DNA of 17,510 nt, taken from Circinella minor. Lineage: Eukaryota; Mucoromycota; Mucoromycetes; Mucorales; Lichtheimiaceae. The notes under the pieces are model-generated. The model searched no databases. It was not told the origin of the DNA and was given only the letters and a program-made list of their open reading frames with translations. Each line of letters starts with the position of its first letter. The first letter of the stretch is position 1. The stretch covers positions 1-17,510 of the forward strand of contig JAEPRB010000490.1 of the NCBI GenBank assembly GCA_016758965.1, given 5' to 3'. Of this stretch, positions 9,708-17,470 are shown in pieces. A program made the translations under genes and the position numbers.

Positions 9708-9757
9708 CATTTTAGTATTTCCTAAAATGAAAAAATATTCCTGGTCTGGACAGGAAT
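9708..9757. repeat. Two adjacent perfect hairpins in the right subterminal region of the Harbinger element
   Basis: CATTTTAG (9708-9715) pairs with CTAAAATG (9722-9729) across a 6-nt loop. ATTCCTG (9737-9743) pairs with CAGGAAT (9751-9757) across a 7-nt loop. Both lie 28-78 nt inside the right terminal repeat and upstream of the Myb-like gene. They could be protein-binding sites or incidental. Confidence 0.6.
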
Positions 9758-9784
9758 TTACCTTTTCCCTTTTCCGGGAAGACC

Positions 9785-9815
9785 AAAAAAATTATTTGCG
9801 AACTTGAGAAGACCT
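9785..9815 (-). repeat. Right terminal inverted repeat of the Harbinger element
   Basis: 31 nt reverse-complementary without mismatch to 5946-5976, ending TTGAGAAGACCT and followed by CCT. Presumed transposase binding and cleavage end. Confidence 0.92.
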
Positions 9816-9818
9816 CCT

Positions 9819-10437
9819 GAGTCAAAACCCCAAGTCAAAAAAAAAATTCAGGATTTTAAAAGGGAAAAGTCAAACTTTTATCAGTAACTTTTTTTTTGTT
9901 TTTTTTTCTACTTTAGGCTATCTTTTTAAGGTTTTATATTTAAATAATAAATATATACTATATATAAAATTTCCTTAATATGTACTTTTATAGAAGCAAA
10001 AAAATCTTCAAAAAAAAATACTAATTTTTTTTCAAAAAAAACTAAGCCACATCTAGGCCACATCTAGGCCCCGGGTATAAACCTGGACCTAACCCTTGAA
10101 GCTCATCTGTCTGTATGGGAAACCTACAATAAAAACTCAAATAAAATAATGGGAGAGCTCTATGAAGCATGTAGTGGGCACTGGCTCCTCTTTGAACGTC
10201 TCTCCAGAAACAGCCAGAAAAAAAGTAATAGAACTATCAAAATTTGTAATTGCTAAACAAATATTAACATCCGATATTGTTTTATAATTTGTAGATAATG
10301 CTTTAGTAAAAAGGCTTCAAATTTCATTAAGAGGAACTATGCAACATATTAGATAAATAGTAACCAAAATGAATGCTTTGGAGGCCAACTTTAGCAGTAA
10401 CAAACATAGATGTAACACTTCTTCTTGAGGGCTACAT
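9819..10437. other. AT-rich region without a supported gene; contains an 11-bp tandem duplication
   Basis: Two perfect copies of GCCACATCTAG stand in tandem at 10046-10067. On the minus strand, about 10160-10330 stays open for some 55 codons (TKALSTNYKTISDVNICL...) and looks mildly coding. It has no start and ends at TGA, so it may be a remnant or exon of the ORF interrupted at 10446. Nothing else is supported. Confidence 0.4.
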
Positions 10438-10446
10438 TCTCCTCTC

Positions 10447-10724
10447 CAAAATACTTATTTGGCCCTGGATTTAAGAGTTGGGGTTTGCTCTTTCCCTGAA
10501 AAAAAACCGAAATTTTATTAAAAGCCAGATATGCATTAGTAAATAGGCTATTTCATGTTGGAGGAGAGAAATACTTAAGTCAGAACCAATATAGGAAAAA
10601 AAAGAACACTCTAAAAAAACTAAGTGCCTGTATATATAAAGATGTTTATTAGCATATAAAAAGAAGGTAAAAAAATAGTAAAGCTTTATAAAAGGCAGAT
10701 ATACTGGGTTTTTAGACTGCTTTT
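10447..10724 (+). repeat. Left inverted arm of the fold-back element
   Basis: 278 nt, nearly identical to the reverse complement of 10996-11274. The visible differences are scattered substitutions (for example GGCCCTGG against CGCCCCAG, and CATGTTGG against CATGCTGG) and single-base changes in A-runs. Confidence 0.9.
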
Positions 10725-10995
10725 CCACATGATAATTTTTTTATGCACCTAGAATTTTATTTTTGTATACTTGGATCAATTTTTTTCCATACTCCAATTT
10801 TAATTTTGCACATGTAAAATTATTTCGAAAATGGATAATAATAATGTTCTTCAATATATTTGATAAGGACATTAGATATTAAGATTATAAAGGAATAACT
10901 ATATACTACAGTATATTTTCTGATATAGGTAAAGATTGTAAAAAGTTTATCTGTAAATAAAATTCTAACTATAGAAAAAAATAATAATTATGCAC

Positions 10996-11274
10996 AAAAG
11001 CAGTCTAAAAATATAATATATCTGCCTTTTATAAAGCTTTACTATTTTTTTTACCTTCTTTTTATATGCTAATAAACATCTTTATATATACAGGCACTTA
11101 GTTTTTTTAGAGTGTTCTTTTTTTTCCTATATTGGTTCTGACTTAAGTATTTCTCTCCTCCAGCATGAAATAGCCTATTTACTAATGCATATCTGGCTTT
11201 TAATAAAATTTTGGTTTTTTTTCAGGGGAAGAGCAAACCCCAACTCTTAAATCTGGGGCGAAATAAGTATTTTG
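10996..11274 (-). repeat. Right inverted arm of the fold-back element
   Basis: 279 nt starting AAAAGCAGTCTAAAAA, the inverted partner of 10447-10724. Its outer part encodes KYLFRPRFKSWGLLFP plus stop in the minus-strand ORF that it interrupts. Confidence 0.9.
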
Positions 11275-11566
11275 TCTCCTCTCTGACCCTCTCAATTGTT
11301 CGATGTACAGACTCTGTTATACGTTTAGTGTTGACAGACTTTAAGCTTGCTTTTGAAGTTGCCTTTTGTTTTTCTGATGGTTTTCTTTTGAAATTCAGTT
11401 TATTTTTCTTCTCTATAAACTGAACATCATACTTTTCATAAATAGTTTCTTTACAGAAACTAACAACATTAATGTTGTGTTTGGTTAATAAGCTTTGAAG
11501 CTTATCAGTATCAATAACAATTTTATTGTTATTAAATGAATGTTTGTTTTGTGTAGCGGTAACCAT
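11222..11566 (-). CDS. Small hypothetical protein with a C-terminus supplied by the fold-back insertion
   Basis: 114 codons starting MVTATQNKHSFNNNKIVID; family not recognised. The first 94 or so residues are Lys/Arg-rich with a predicted helical stretch (ITESVHRTIERVREE), which might be the start of a coiled coil. The frame enters the 9-bp target duplication at 11283 and the inverted arm at 11274, so the last 17 residues or so (TKYLFRPRFKSWGLLFP) come from the transposon. In the other flank, directly after the second copy of the duplication, the frame would have continued VALKKKCYIYV to a TAA at 10391-10393. The interrupted ORF may be a host gene, an exon of one, or another old element. Its start lies 115 nt from the LINE ORF2 stop. 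Confidence 0.45.
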   Translation of the reverse strand: MVTATQNKHSFNNNKIVIDTDKLQSLLTKHNINVVSFCKETIYEKYDVQFIEKKNKLNFKRKPSEKQKATSKASLKSVNTKRITESVHRTIERVREETKYLFRPRFKSWGLLFP

Positions 11567-11680
11567 GTTGCTCTTGTTATTTTATTTAAAAATAAAATTC
11601 AATTTTTATTTTTCAAAATTTTTAAAAGTATGCATGCCAAGACTACTATAAATAAATTAAATCAATAAAAACTAATTTGG

Positions 11681-14600
11681 CTATACCGTTTTGTCTTGGC
11701 TATCCATCCAACTAGTGCCAATAGACCAGAGCATAATCACTATAACCTCGACCGGTCCCCAATTTTGAATATGGTGTTGTTGACGCATATCTGAAATAGC
11801 TTCTTTAAGAGCATCAGAAGGAAGAGAATCACGCGGTTCAGGTAATGAAAGCCAAAGCTTATTTTGTTGTAATTTTGGAAGTTGATGAAAACGTTTGTTG
11901 GTGAAGAATGGTTTTAGCATAGTAATTAATGCATCATCAGGTAAATAGGATAATCGATTTAAAAACTTGGCACCAAGGGTAACGATGCATTCTGACATAG
12001 TAGGTATATTTCCCATATGACGAAAGACAATTGTTGAAGCTTTGCTATGACCGCCGAATAACATATGAAGGCAGTTATCTTGAGCACGATCAAGCCTTTT
12101 GGCATCAATTTGACGGAAACGGGCAATGGCTAATCCATATTCAAATTTTGGACGAATAAATTGTTTATAGAGTTGAATTGAAAGATGATGGGGGAAACCA
12201 GCAGGACTACAACCAAGCTGGTGCAGTACACGCATAGAATGTAATGTACTGGTGATATTGCGTTCGATCAGAAGAGGTGTGTCAATGGTACCCTTATTGG
12301 TGAAAGGAATACCAAGGTAGATAAATGTAGAGGTGGAAATAAGTGGCTGATTATATAAGGTGAGTGGTGGTGATGATGATGCGGTAGCATTGATGGCAAT
12401 ACATTTTGTTGGATTCCATCGATAGCCAAGTTGAAGAGAATGTTGTTCAGCACGATCAAGAAGAGATTGCATAATGTCAGGTGAGGCAATAAGAATGACA
12501 TCGTCGGCGTATAATAATGCATTGATCCAGTGGCCAGCAATTGGACGAGTGGAGGAACTATAAAGAGAAGAAGGAAGAAAATCAGAATCACTATCAGAAT
12601 CAGAAGAAAAAAGAGGTGCACGCAGTATTTGAGGTAACGAATTAATATAAAGTGAGTATAAATGAGGAGATAGAATGGAGCCTTGAAGAACACCAGTAGT
12701 GGGAGAGAAACGATGGGAGACATGACCAGAGATTAATACTTCAATATGAACGTCGTCAAAAAGACTTTGTAAAAGACCAAGAAGCGGAGGAGGAACATCA
12801 GATTTAAGAACACGCCAAATAACACTACGATCAACTGTATCATATGCGGATAGAATATCCAATACACAGATGGAGGGAGATTGACCAGTGATGCGAGTAT
12901 GACGAATTGACAATTCATGAAGACATAGTACTTGATCGAGGGTAGATCGTTGTTGGTGAAAACCACCTTGAGCGACATCTAATGGCAAGGAATCACTATG
13001 GAGAGACGGAGAGAGACATATTTCCATGACTTTTCGCAAGACCGAAGTCAAGCTAATAGGTCTAAAGTTTTTTGGGTCAGTATGGTCACCTTTTTTGTGG
13101 ATTAGAATAACTTGAGCCACACGCCAAAAAATTGGTGTATGGGACCATTTCCAACAAAGTTGAAAAAGGGCAGTAATTGTAGGAGCAATGATAGAAATAA
13201 TGGGTGAAAACATTTCTGCGTGTAGATGATCTAAACCAGGAGCCTTTTTACGAGCTACTGATTTTAATGCATCTTCAATGGTATCAATTGTAAATGGACA
13301 ATCATCATCAATTTGGTGTGGACCAGAGGGACGAGGTGGTGGACCAGCACGGATATTCGGCAGGTATTGACCAGCAAAAACAGTTTCCAAATGACGAGCC
13401 ATAGTAGTAGCAGCAACAGCAGGACCAGAAGGATCACTAAATGGCTGACTTTTAGTTCGATGTTGACGGATTCGTTTGATTGTTGCTCTTGTTCGAGTAA
13501 AATCATCGGTTGATAGTTTGTGAGTGAATTCGCGCCAGGTAGTATATTTACGTTGGCGAACCAAAGACTTGAAATTAATGGTGGCTGCTTGATGTTTATC
13601 ATACCATTCTGCTTTTAAAAAGCCAGTATGACGGGTCCATTGTCTATAACAATGTTCGCGTTGTTGAAATGCACGTTCAAGATCATCATTCCAAAACCAT
13701 TTATTACCTGTTTTAATTGGATGGCTAATACCTACAGAATTATCAAGAGCATTATAGATACAAAAATTCAAATCAGCAGTAAGTTGATCCAAATCAGGTT
13801 GGATGTTATTATTATCAAGAAAATGGTTAATTTGATTATGTATTGGTTCAATATTAATTTGACATAAATGTTTATATTGTTCGAGTTTATCTTGATCCAT
13901 CAGTTTACCAAGCTTCCAGAGACGTCGAGGGTGATTTTGTGGTGGAATAGTAGGTACATTGGATGGTAATACAAACGTGATGCTTACTGGTCGATGATCG
14001 GAATTAAGGCCAGCCTCGTTATGAACTTGCATACTTACCTGATCTAAAGGCTCATTGCAGAGAAATAAATCTACAATACTTGTATAAAGTCTTCCTGTAG
14101 TATCTTGTTTGATAAAGGTTGGTTCACCATAAGCATAAGTACTATTAAGACATTGAAAGCCATTTTCAATCATAAAGTTATTCAAATAAAGTCCACGGTT
14201 AGTGTCCTTTTTATCCCCTAGTAATTGTTTGTTGCGTGCATTTATATCACCACAAATAATGGTGCCGTTTTGATTATGGTTAGTGGTTGTTGGTAATTGT
14301 GACATGATTTCTATGGCTTCTATATCGGAAAGGGTGCCATGACCAGGAGGGGGGAGATATAAGCAGTGGATTAAATATCCAGCTACTTGACATGATAAAA
14401 TATATGGAGAAGAATTGGGGAGAAGGGTGACAGGATATGGGCAATCGGGATGTACAAGTAATGATATTCCCATCGACCCACGAACGGAATTATCTACTTT
14501 TTTACCATATGTGTGATGTTGTGTCCATGTAGTTGGAATGCGGCTGGGTGGTAATAACCATGTTTCTGTTAAGAATAATAATGTAGTTGTTGATAATGTT

Positions 14601-14692
14601 GATGTAATTGTATTGATTGTTTGTTTTTCGAGTCCATTGGTGTTAAATATTGTAATAGTAATATCGTGATTTATATTTATATTATTATTCAT
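11681..14692 (-). CDS. LINE ORF2: apurinic-type endonuclease plus reverse transcriptase, intact, 1003 aa
   Basis: Performs target-primed reverse transcription: the endonuclease nicks chromosomal DNA and the polymerase copies LINE RNA from the nick. Endonuclease residues 10-240 show TETWL (E43), YLPPPG (112), GDINA (148), D208 and SDHRP (231-235). The reverse transcriptase, about 475-800, shows KAPGLDH, IHKKGD with FRPISL (532-548), the first catalytic Asp in VLDILSAYDTVD (D612), GVLQGSILSP (667) and YADD (728-731), then YLGIPF. An Asp/Ser stretch (SDSDSDSD, 697-704) lies between the GVLQG block and YADD. No RNase H domain or CCHC knuckle is apparent. The frame is complete, ends DSQDKTV, and starts 2 nt after the ORF1 stop. 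No inactivating change is visible in the motifs. Confidence 0.93.
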   Translation of the reverse strand: MNNNININHDITITIFNTNGLEKQTINTITSTLSTTTLLFLTETWLLPPSRIPTTWTQHHTYGKKVDNSVRGSMGISLLVHPDCPYPVTLLPNSSPYILSCQVAGYLIHCLYLPPPGHGTLSDIEAIEIMSQLPTTTNHNQNGTIICGDINARNKQLLGDKKDTNRGLYLNNFMIENGFQCLNSTYAYGEPTFIKQDTTGRLYTSIVDLFLCNEPLDQVSMQVHNEAGLNSDHRPVSITFVLPSNVPTIPPQNHPRRLWKLGKLMDQDKLEQYKHLCQINIEPIHNQINHFLDNNNIQPDLDQLTADLNFCIYNALDNSVGISHPIKTGNKWFWNDDLERAFQQREHCYRQWTRHTGFLKAEWYDKHQAATINFKSLVRQRKYTTWREFTHKLSTDDFTRTRATIKRIRQHRTKSQPFSDPSGPAVAATTMARHLETVFAGQYLPNIRAGPPPRPSGPHQIDDDCPFTIDTIEDALKSVARKKAPGLDHLHAEMFSPIISIIAPTITALFQLCWKWSHTPIFWRVAQVILIHKKGDHTDPKNFRPISLTSVLRKVMEICLSPSLHSDSLPLDVAQGGFHQQRSTLDQVLCLHELSIRHTRITGQSPSICVLDILSAYDTVDRSVIWRVLKSDVPPPLLGLLQSLFDDVHIEVLISGHVSHRFSPTTGVLQGSILSPHLYSLYINSLPQILRAPLFSSDSDSDSDFLPSSLYSSSTRPIAGHWINALLYADDVILIASPDIMQSLLDRAEQHSLQLGYRWNPTKCIAINATASSSPPLTLYNQPLISTSTFIYLGIPFTNKGTIDTPLLIERNITSTLHSMRVLHQLGCSPAGFPHHLSIQLYKQFIRPKFEYGLAIARFRQIDAKRLDRAQDNCLHMLFGGHSKASTIVFRHMGNIPTMSECIVTLGAKFLNRLSYLPDDALITMLKPFFTNKRFHQLPKLQQNKLWLSLPEPRDSLPSDALKEAISDMRQQHHIQNWGPVEVIVIMLWSIGTSWMDSQDKTV

Positions 14693-14694
14693 AT

Positions 14695-16116
14695 TTAAAT
14701 GGTGGTGGTAGTGGTGTTATCGTGAGTTGTGGTAATATCCATATCATCATCCAAATCAATGGTTTCAGTAGGAGGTGGTGGTGATTGACTATTAGGACGT
14801 AATGCATTAGCAGCAGCTAATGCATTTACATCAGTTGATTTTTCTGGTGCAAGATATGATTGAAAATCATTTTCGGAAATCCATTCTTGTTGGAGGAAAT
14901 TACGAGCAATAGCAAGTTTGATGTGTGGGGTCTTGATAAAGTTAATGGCGCGGTTACATGTATTATTGAAAATAATTTTAGCTTGTATAGTTCGTTCTTC
15001 AGTTGATTTGTCTTTAAATTCAGGATCACGGACAATGTCAGGATGACAAGGATCAAATGAATTATGAAGTTGAACTCCACGGCGATTAAGTTGGGCAGTA
15101 AGTTCTAACTCATAATCATTGTGAATCAAAACACCTACTACACCACGATCAGGAAAATGGACATCGAGGATGCGAGAGTTATCGATTTTAAGTTTACGGA
15201 GAATATCACGTAATTGTTTGATGGTCATACAGTGATGTTGGTGAAGATATACAAATTTAAATCCACTTTGGGTTGATGGTGCTAATTTGCGGGCTGCTGC
15301 TTAAACTTGACGTGTAGTTGGTTTTTTTATAGTAACTTTATGTGCTGTCATTTGAGCGTATGATGGAGTAGGTGATTTTGTTGTTGTTGGTACTGATGGT
15401 GAAGAATTATTTTTGTTGTGGTTATTATTATTATTATTATTAGTGTTGCTGCTATCTGTATCAGAAGCATATTTTGATGCTTGAGAACCAGTGGAGGGGT
15501 TAACACTTTCTGTGCTACGTAAAGTAGCAAGTTCATGCTCTAGTTTTTTGTTTTTTTGTTGTAAGCTATTATTAGCATCTGTAAGTTCACTTACCTTTTT
15601 TTGTAATTTTATAAGTTCCTCAAACATTTCATCATGTTTATCCAATCTTTTATGAATAGCTTGAAGATAGTCTGGCAATTGAGGAAAATTATGGATAAAA
15701 AAATCCATACCATCAGATTTAGGAACTGCTGTGGTTTCTTGATGTTTTTTAATAATTGTTGATACTTGAACAATTACTTCTAAAAATTGTTTATGGGTAA
15801 AATGTCCACCACAATTTGTGCAGTGTAACATTGGTGCAGGCGGACTATAGGTAGCATTAGTATCGGGAGCGATAATAATAGTACCTATTTGTTGACAGGT
15901 GATACAATTAATTTGGGCTTGTGCAAGGTCAAAATTAATTTGGAATTCCTCACAGAAACCATCTGCAAGTTTTTCTTTTTCCATTATTTTTATATTTTTT
16001 TCTTGGGTTTTTTGATTTTCTTGTTGTTTTTTATCTTTTTCTGCTTTTTCTGCCCGAGTATTGTAGGGGCTAATAGTAGAGGTGGCGGTACGTTTTTTGG
16101 TGGGCTCTACGCCCAT
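14695..16116 (-). pseudogene. LINE ORF1: zinc-ribbon, coiled-coil, nucleic-acid-binding protein, one premature stop
   Basis: ORF1 proteins of LINEs coat their RNA as chaperones; the role here is inferred from position and layout. The preferred start is the Met at 16116 (MGVEPTKKRT), because the frame further upstream (to 16476) runs through sequence antisense to the tRNA gene. In order: a Lys/Glu-rich helix, a C-x2-C...C-x2-C zinc ribbon (CITC, CTNC), a coiled coil (LQAIHKRLDKHDEMFEELIK onward), a Ser/Thr/Asn-rich linker with SYAQMTA, a TAA at 15301-15303, then in the same frame an RRM-like stretch (FKFVYLHQHH, ILDVHFPDRGVVGVLI) and an acidic tail (DLDDDMD). The 3' part from the Met at 15228 could be made separately. 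Upstream residues 1-120 of the longer frame are Lys/Pro/Ser-rich and may be coding if another start is used. Confidence 0.75.
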
Positions 16117-16450
16117 ATTGATAGGTAAGTTATGAGGTGGTGAGATGGCGCGGATTTTTTTAAAAGTTGGGATATTTGATTGCCGATTTGGAATCAAGGA
16201 TTGTCGAATCCGTTTACTACTAGGCGATGCTGGTATCAAAAGATCGAGTGTGAAAGGGCGGTTCTTATGGTGTTTATTTGGTGACAGTATGATACCTGTA
16301 GATGATTTTATAGAGGCAATAGGTTTTGTATCATTTTTTATTTGAAAGGGAGGAGTTTTTTGTGTATATGGTGTAAGCACGTGTTTTGTATTTTCTTTGC
16401 TCAATTTGGTAACTTTAAATAAAAAGTAAGGAAAAGAGGAAAGAGAGCAT

Positions 16451-16521
16451 GCCGTGATAGTATAGTGGCAGTACATTGCGTTGTGGCCGCACTGACCCTG
16501 GTTCGATTCCAGGTCACGGCA
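16451..16521 (+). tRNA. tRNA-His: tRNA-His (GTG)
   Basis: 71 nt. The acceptor stem GCCGTGA pairs with TCACGGC. The D stem is GTA/TAC with a loop one base shorter than usual. The anticodon loop TTGTGGC gives anticodon GTG. The T arm is CCTGG-TTCGATT-CCAGG, followed by a discriminator A. The A box (TAGTATAGTGG) and B box (GGTTCGATTCC) of the RNA polymerase III promoter are both canonical. There is no intron and no encoded CCA, as in nuclear genes. The outermost anticodon-stem pair is a T/C mismatch; the other four pair. A T-rich stretch only begins about 40 nt downstream. It lies head-to-head with the LINE. Confidence 0.92.
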
Positions 16522-16569
16522 CTTAAAAATTCATAATTTGAGTAAAACAAATTCTGATTATATTTTTTA

Positions 16570-16603
16570 TTTTTTTTTTATTTTTTAAAAAATAAAAAAA
16601 AAA
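16570..16603. repeat. Perfect 17+17 bp A/T palindrome downstream of tRNA-His
   Basis: A ten-T run, A and six T on the left mirror six A, T and a ten-A run on the right, with the centre between 16586 and 16587. It could form a cruciform. On the plus strand its T-runs could also stop RNA polymerase III transcription of the tRNA. It may also be simple low-complexity DNA. Confidence 0.7.
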
Positions 16604-17047
16604 AATAAGAAATATAATAATTGTCATACATGTTATAATTATTAATCAGTTATTTTTAATACCGATTATACTTCTTTTACTGCGGCTTCTCTTTTCATTT
16701 TTATTACATCCATAGAGGAACAAGCTTAATTAGATTAAATTAAAAAATATTTAACAAATATTTATTAATTATATATTTTTTTGATTATTTTAATATATAT
16801 TATTATTGGGAAATTTTTAAAAATTCGAATTGATTCTCATAGTAGTGTAGAAAATATATAAATAGTAGTTTATTTTATTAAATAAAAAGCATCATCTTTT
16901 ATGTTATCCTTTATTCTTTTAATTTCCTTTATCATTGATATTTTATTTGGCTTGGCATTGTTCTACCATAAAAATAAAATGGCAAAATGTTGTTATAATA
17001 ATGTCATAGCTAATATATCTCACTGGACATGAAATGTTTTTTTAGCC

Positions 17048-17220
17048 AGCTCAAACTCAGCTCAAACCACAAGTTCGAGCTAGTTTTGTTATTAGGTTTG
17101 AGAAAGTTTAGAAATCAAAAACCAAGTATTTTATCTGCTCAAGCGTATTAAAACAAGTAGTTTGAGTAGCTCAAATTTGATCAATCTTTTATTTTTAGCA
17201 GTTTGAGCATGATCAATCTA
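17048..17220. repeat. Cluster of direct and inverted AGCTCAAA-type words
   Basis: AGCTCAAAC occurs twice in tandem-like order (17048-17056 and 17059-17067). TTTGAG-TAG-CTCAAA forms a small hairpin at 17161-17175. AGTTTGAG followed by TGATCAATCT recurs at about 17159-17186 and 17199-17219. This suggests a decayed short repeat such as a MITE or SINE; the family is not recognised. Confidence 0.5.
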
Positions 17221-17462
17221 TAGTTTTGAGAATTAGAAGACAATGAAAATAAGTTCACGACGACTTTAGTCTTCTTCTTTATTAGCTAATGTTCCATGTT
17301 ATACCTTTTCAATCAAAGCATTATGTTTTATATTGGTCTTTTTTTTCACTTATAGTATACACAGCCTTTAGCATTGGCTCATTTTGTTACAGACTTAGTA
17401 ACAGGCAGACTTCGGTAAAAGCGAACTCATGGTAACATGGGTTGTACAAGCTGGTTCAGCAG

Positions 17463-17470
17463 TATAAAAG
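17463..17470 (+). promoter_or_regulatory. TATA-like box at the right edge
   Basis: TATAAAAG preceded by CAGCAG (17457-17462) and followed after two G by CTGCTG (17473-17478), so the box would sit in a hairpin loop. A gene might begin beyond the window; nothing inside the window confirms it. Confidence 0.3.

Larger units (their letters stand above)
5946..9815. mobile_element. Complete PIF/Harbinger DNA transposon, 3870 bp
   Basis: Bounded by 31-bp perfect inverted repeats (5946-5976 and 9785-9815, outer sequence AGGTCTTCTCAAGTTCGCAA) and by a 3-bp direct duplication CCT on each side (5943-5945 and 9816-9818). A 3-bp target duplication is characteristic of PIF/Harbinger, although the family usually prefers TWA. 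Inside are exactly the two genes expected: a DDE transposase on plus (6167-7967) and a Myb/SANT-like protein on minus (8262-9599), arranged tail to tail. The right subterminal region has two perfect short hairpins. The element is structurally whole, but its transposase carries two nonsense codons, so it is probably not autonomous now. Confidence 0.9.
10447..11274. mobile_element. Fold-back / non-autonomous Mutator-like element with about 280-bp inverted arms
   Basis: Left arm 10447-10724 and right arm 10996-11274 are inverted copies, about 96% identical by eye, around a 271-nt AT-rich centre with no ORF. The element begins CAAAATACTTATTT and ends AAATAAGTATTTTG. It is flanked by a perfect 9-bp direct repeat TCTCCTCTC (10438-10446 and 11275-11283). 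Long terminal inverted repeats with 9-bp duplications are the hallmark of Mutator-like elements; assignment to that superfamily is an inference because no transposase is encoded. The right end lies within a minus-strand ORF and supplies its last codons. Confidence 0.85.
11600..16440 (-). mobile_element. LINE retrotransposon (APE-type, L1-like), approximate limits
   Basis: Two-ORF non-LTR retrotransposon: ORF1 (nucleic-acid-binding) and ORF2 (endonuclease and reverse transcriptase), separated by 2 nt. The 3' untranslated region after 11681 is short and AT-rich, and may end in an A-rich tail around 11575-11620 on the minus strand. The 5' end lies between the ORF1 start and the tRNA-His gene at 16451. 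I found no convincing target-site duplication, so both limits are estimates. Confidence 0.75.

Noticed and set aside
12268..13867. Several open frames on both strands within the reverse transcriptase region
   Set aside because: They are shadow frames of the intact ORF2, lacking motifs; ORF2 has all expected domain blocks in order.
15889..16345. Two plus-strand frames antisense to LINE ORF1
   Set aside because: Their composition (runs of Phe and Leu) reflects antisense of Lys/Glu-rich codons in ORF1.
11570..16450. Target-site duplication for the LINE
   Set aside because: Both sides have AT-rich words such as TTTTTATTTAAA and TTTTTAAAT, but no exact match beyond chance.
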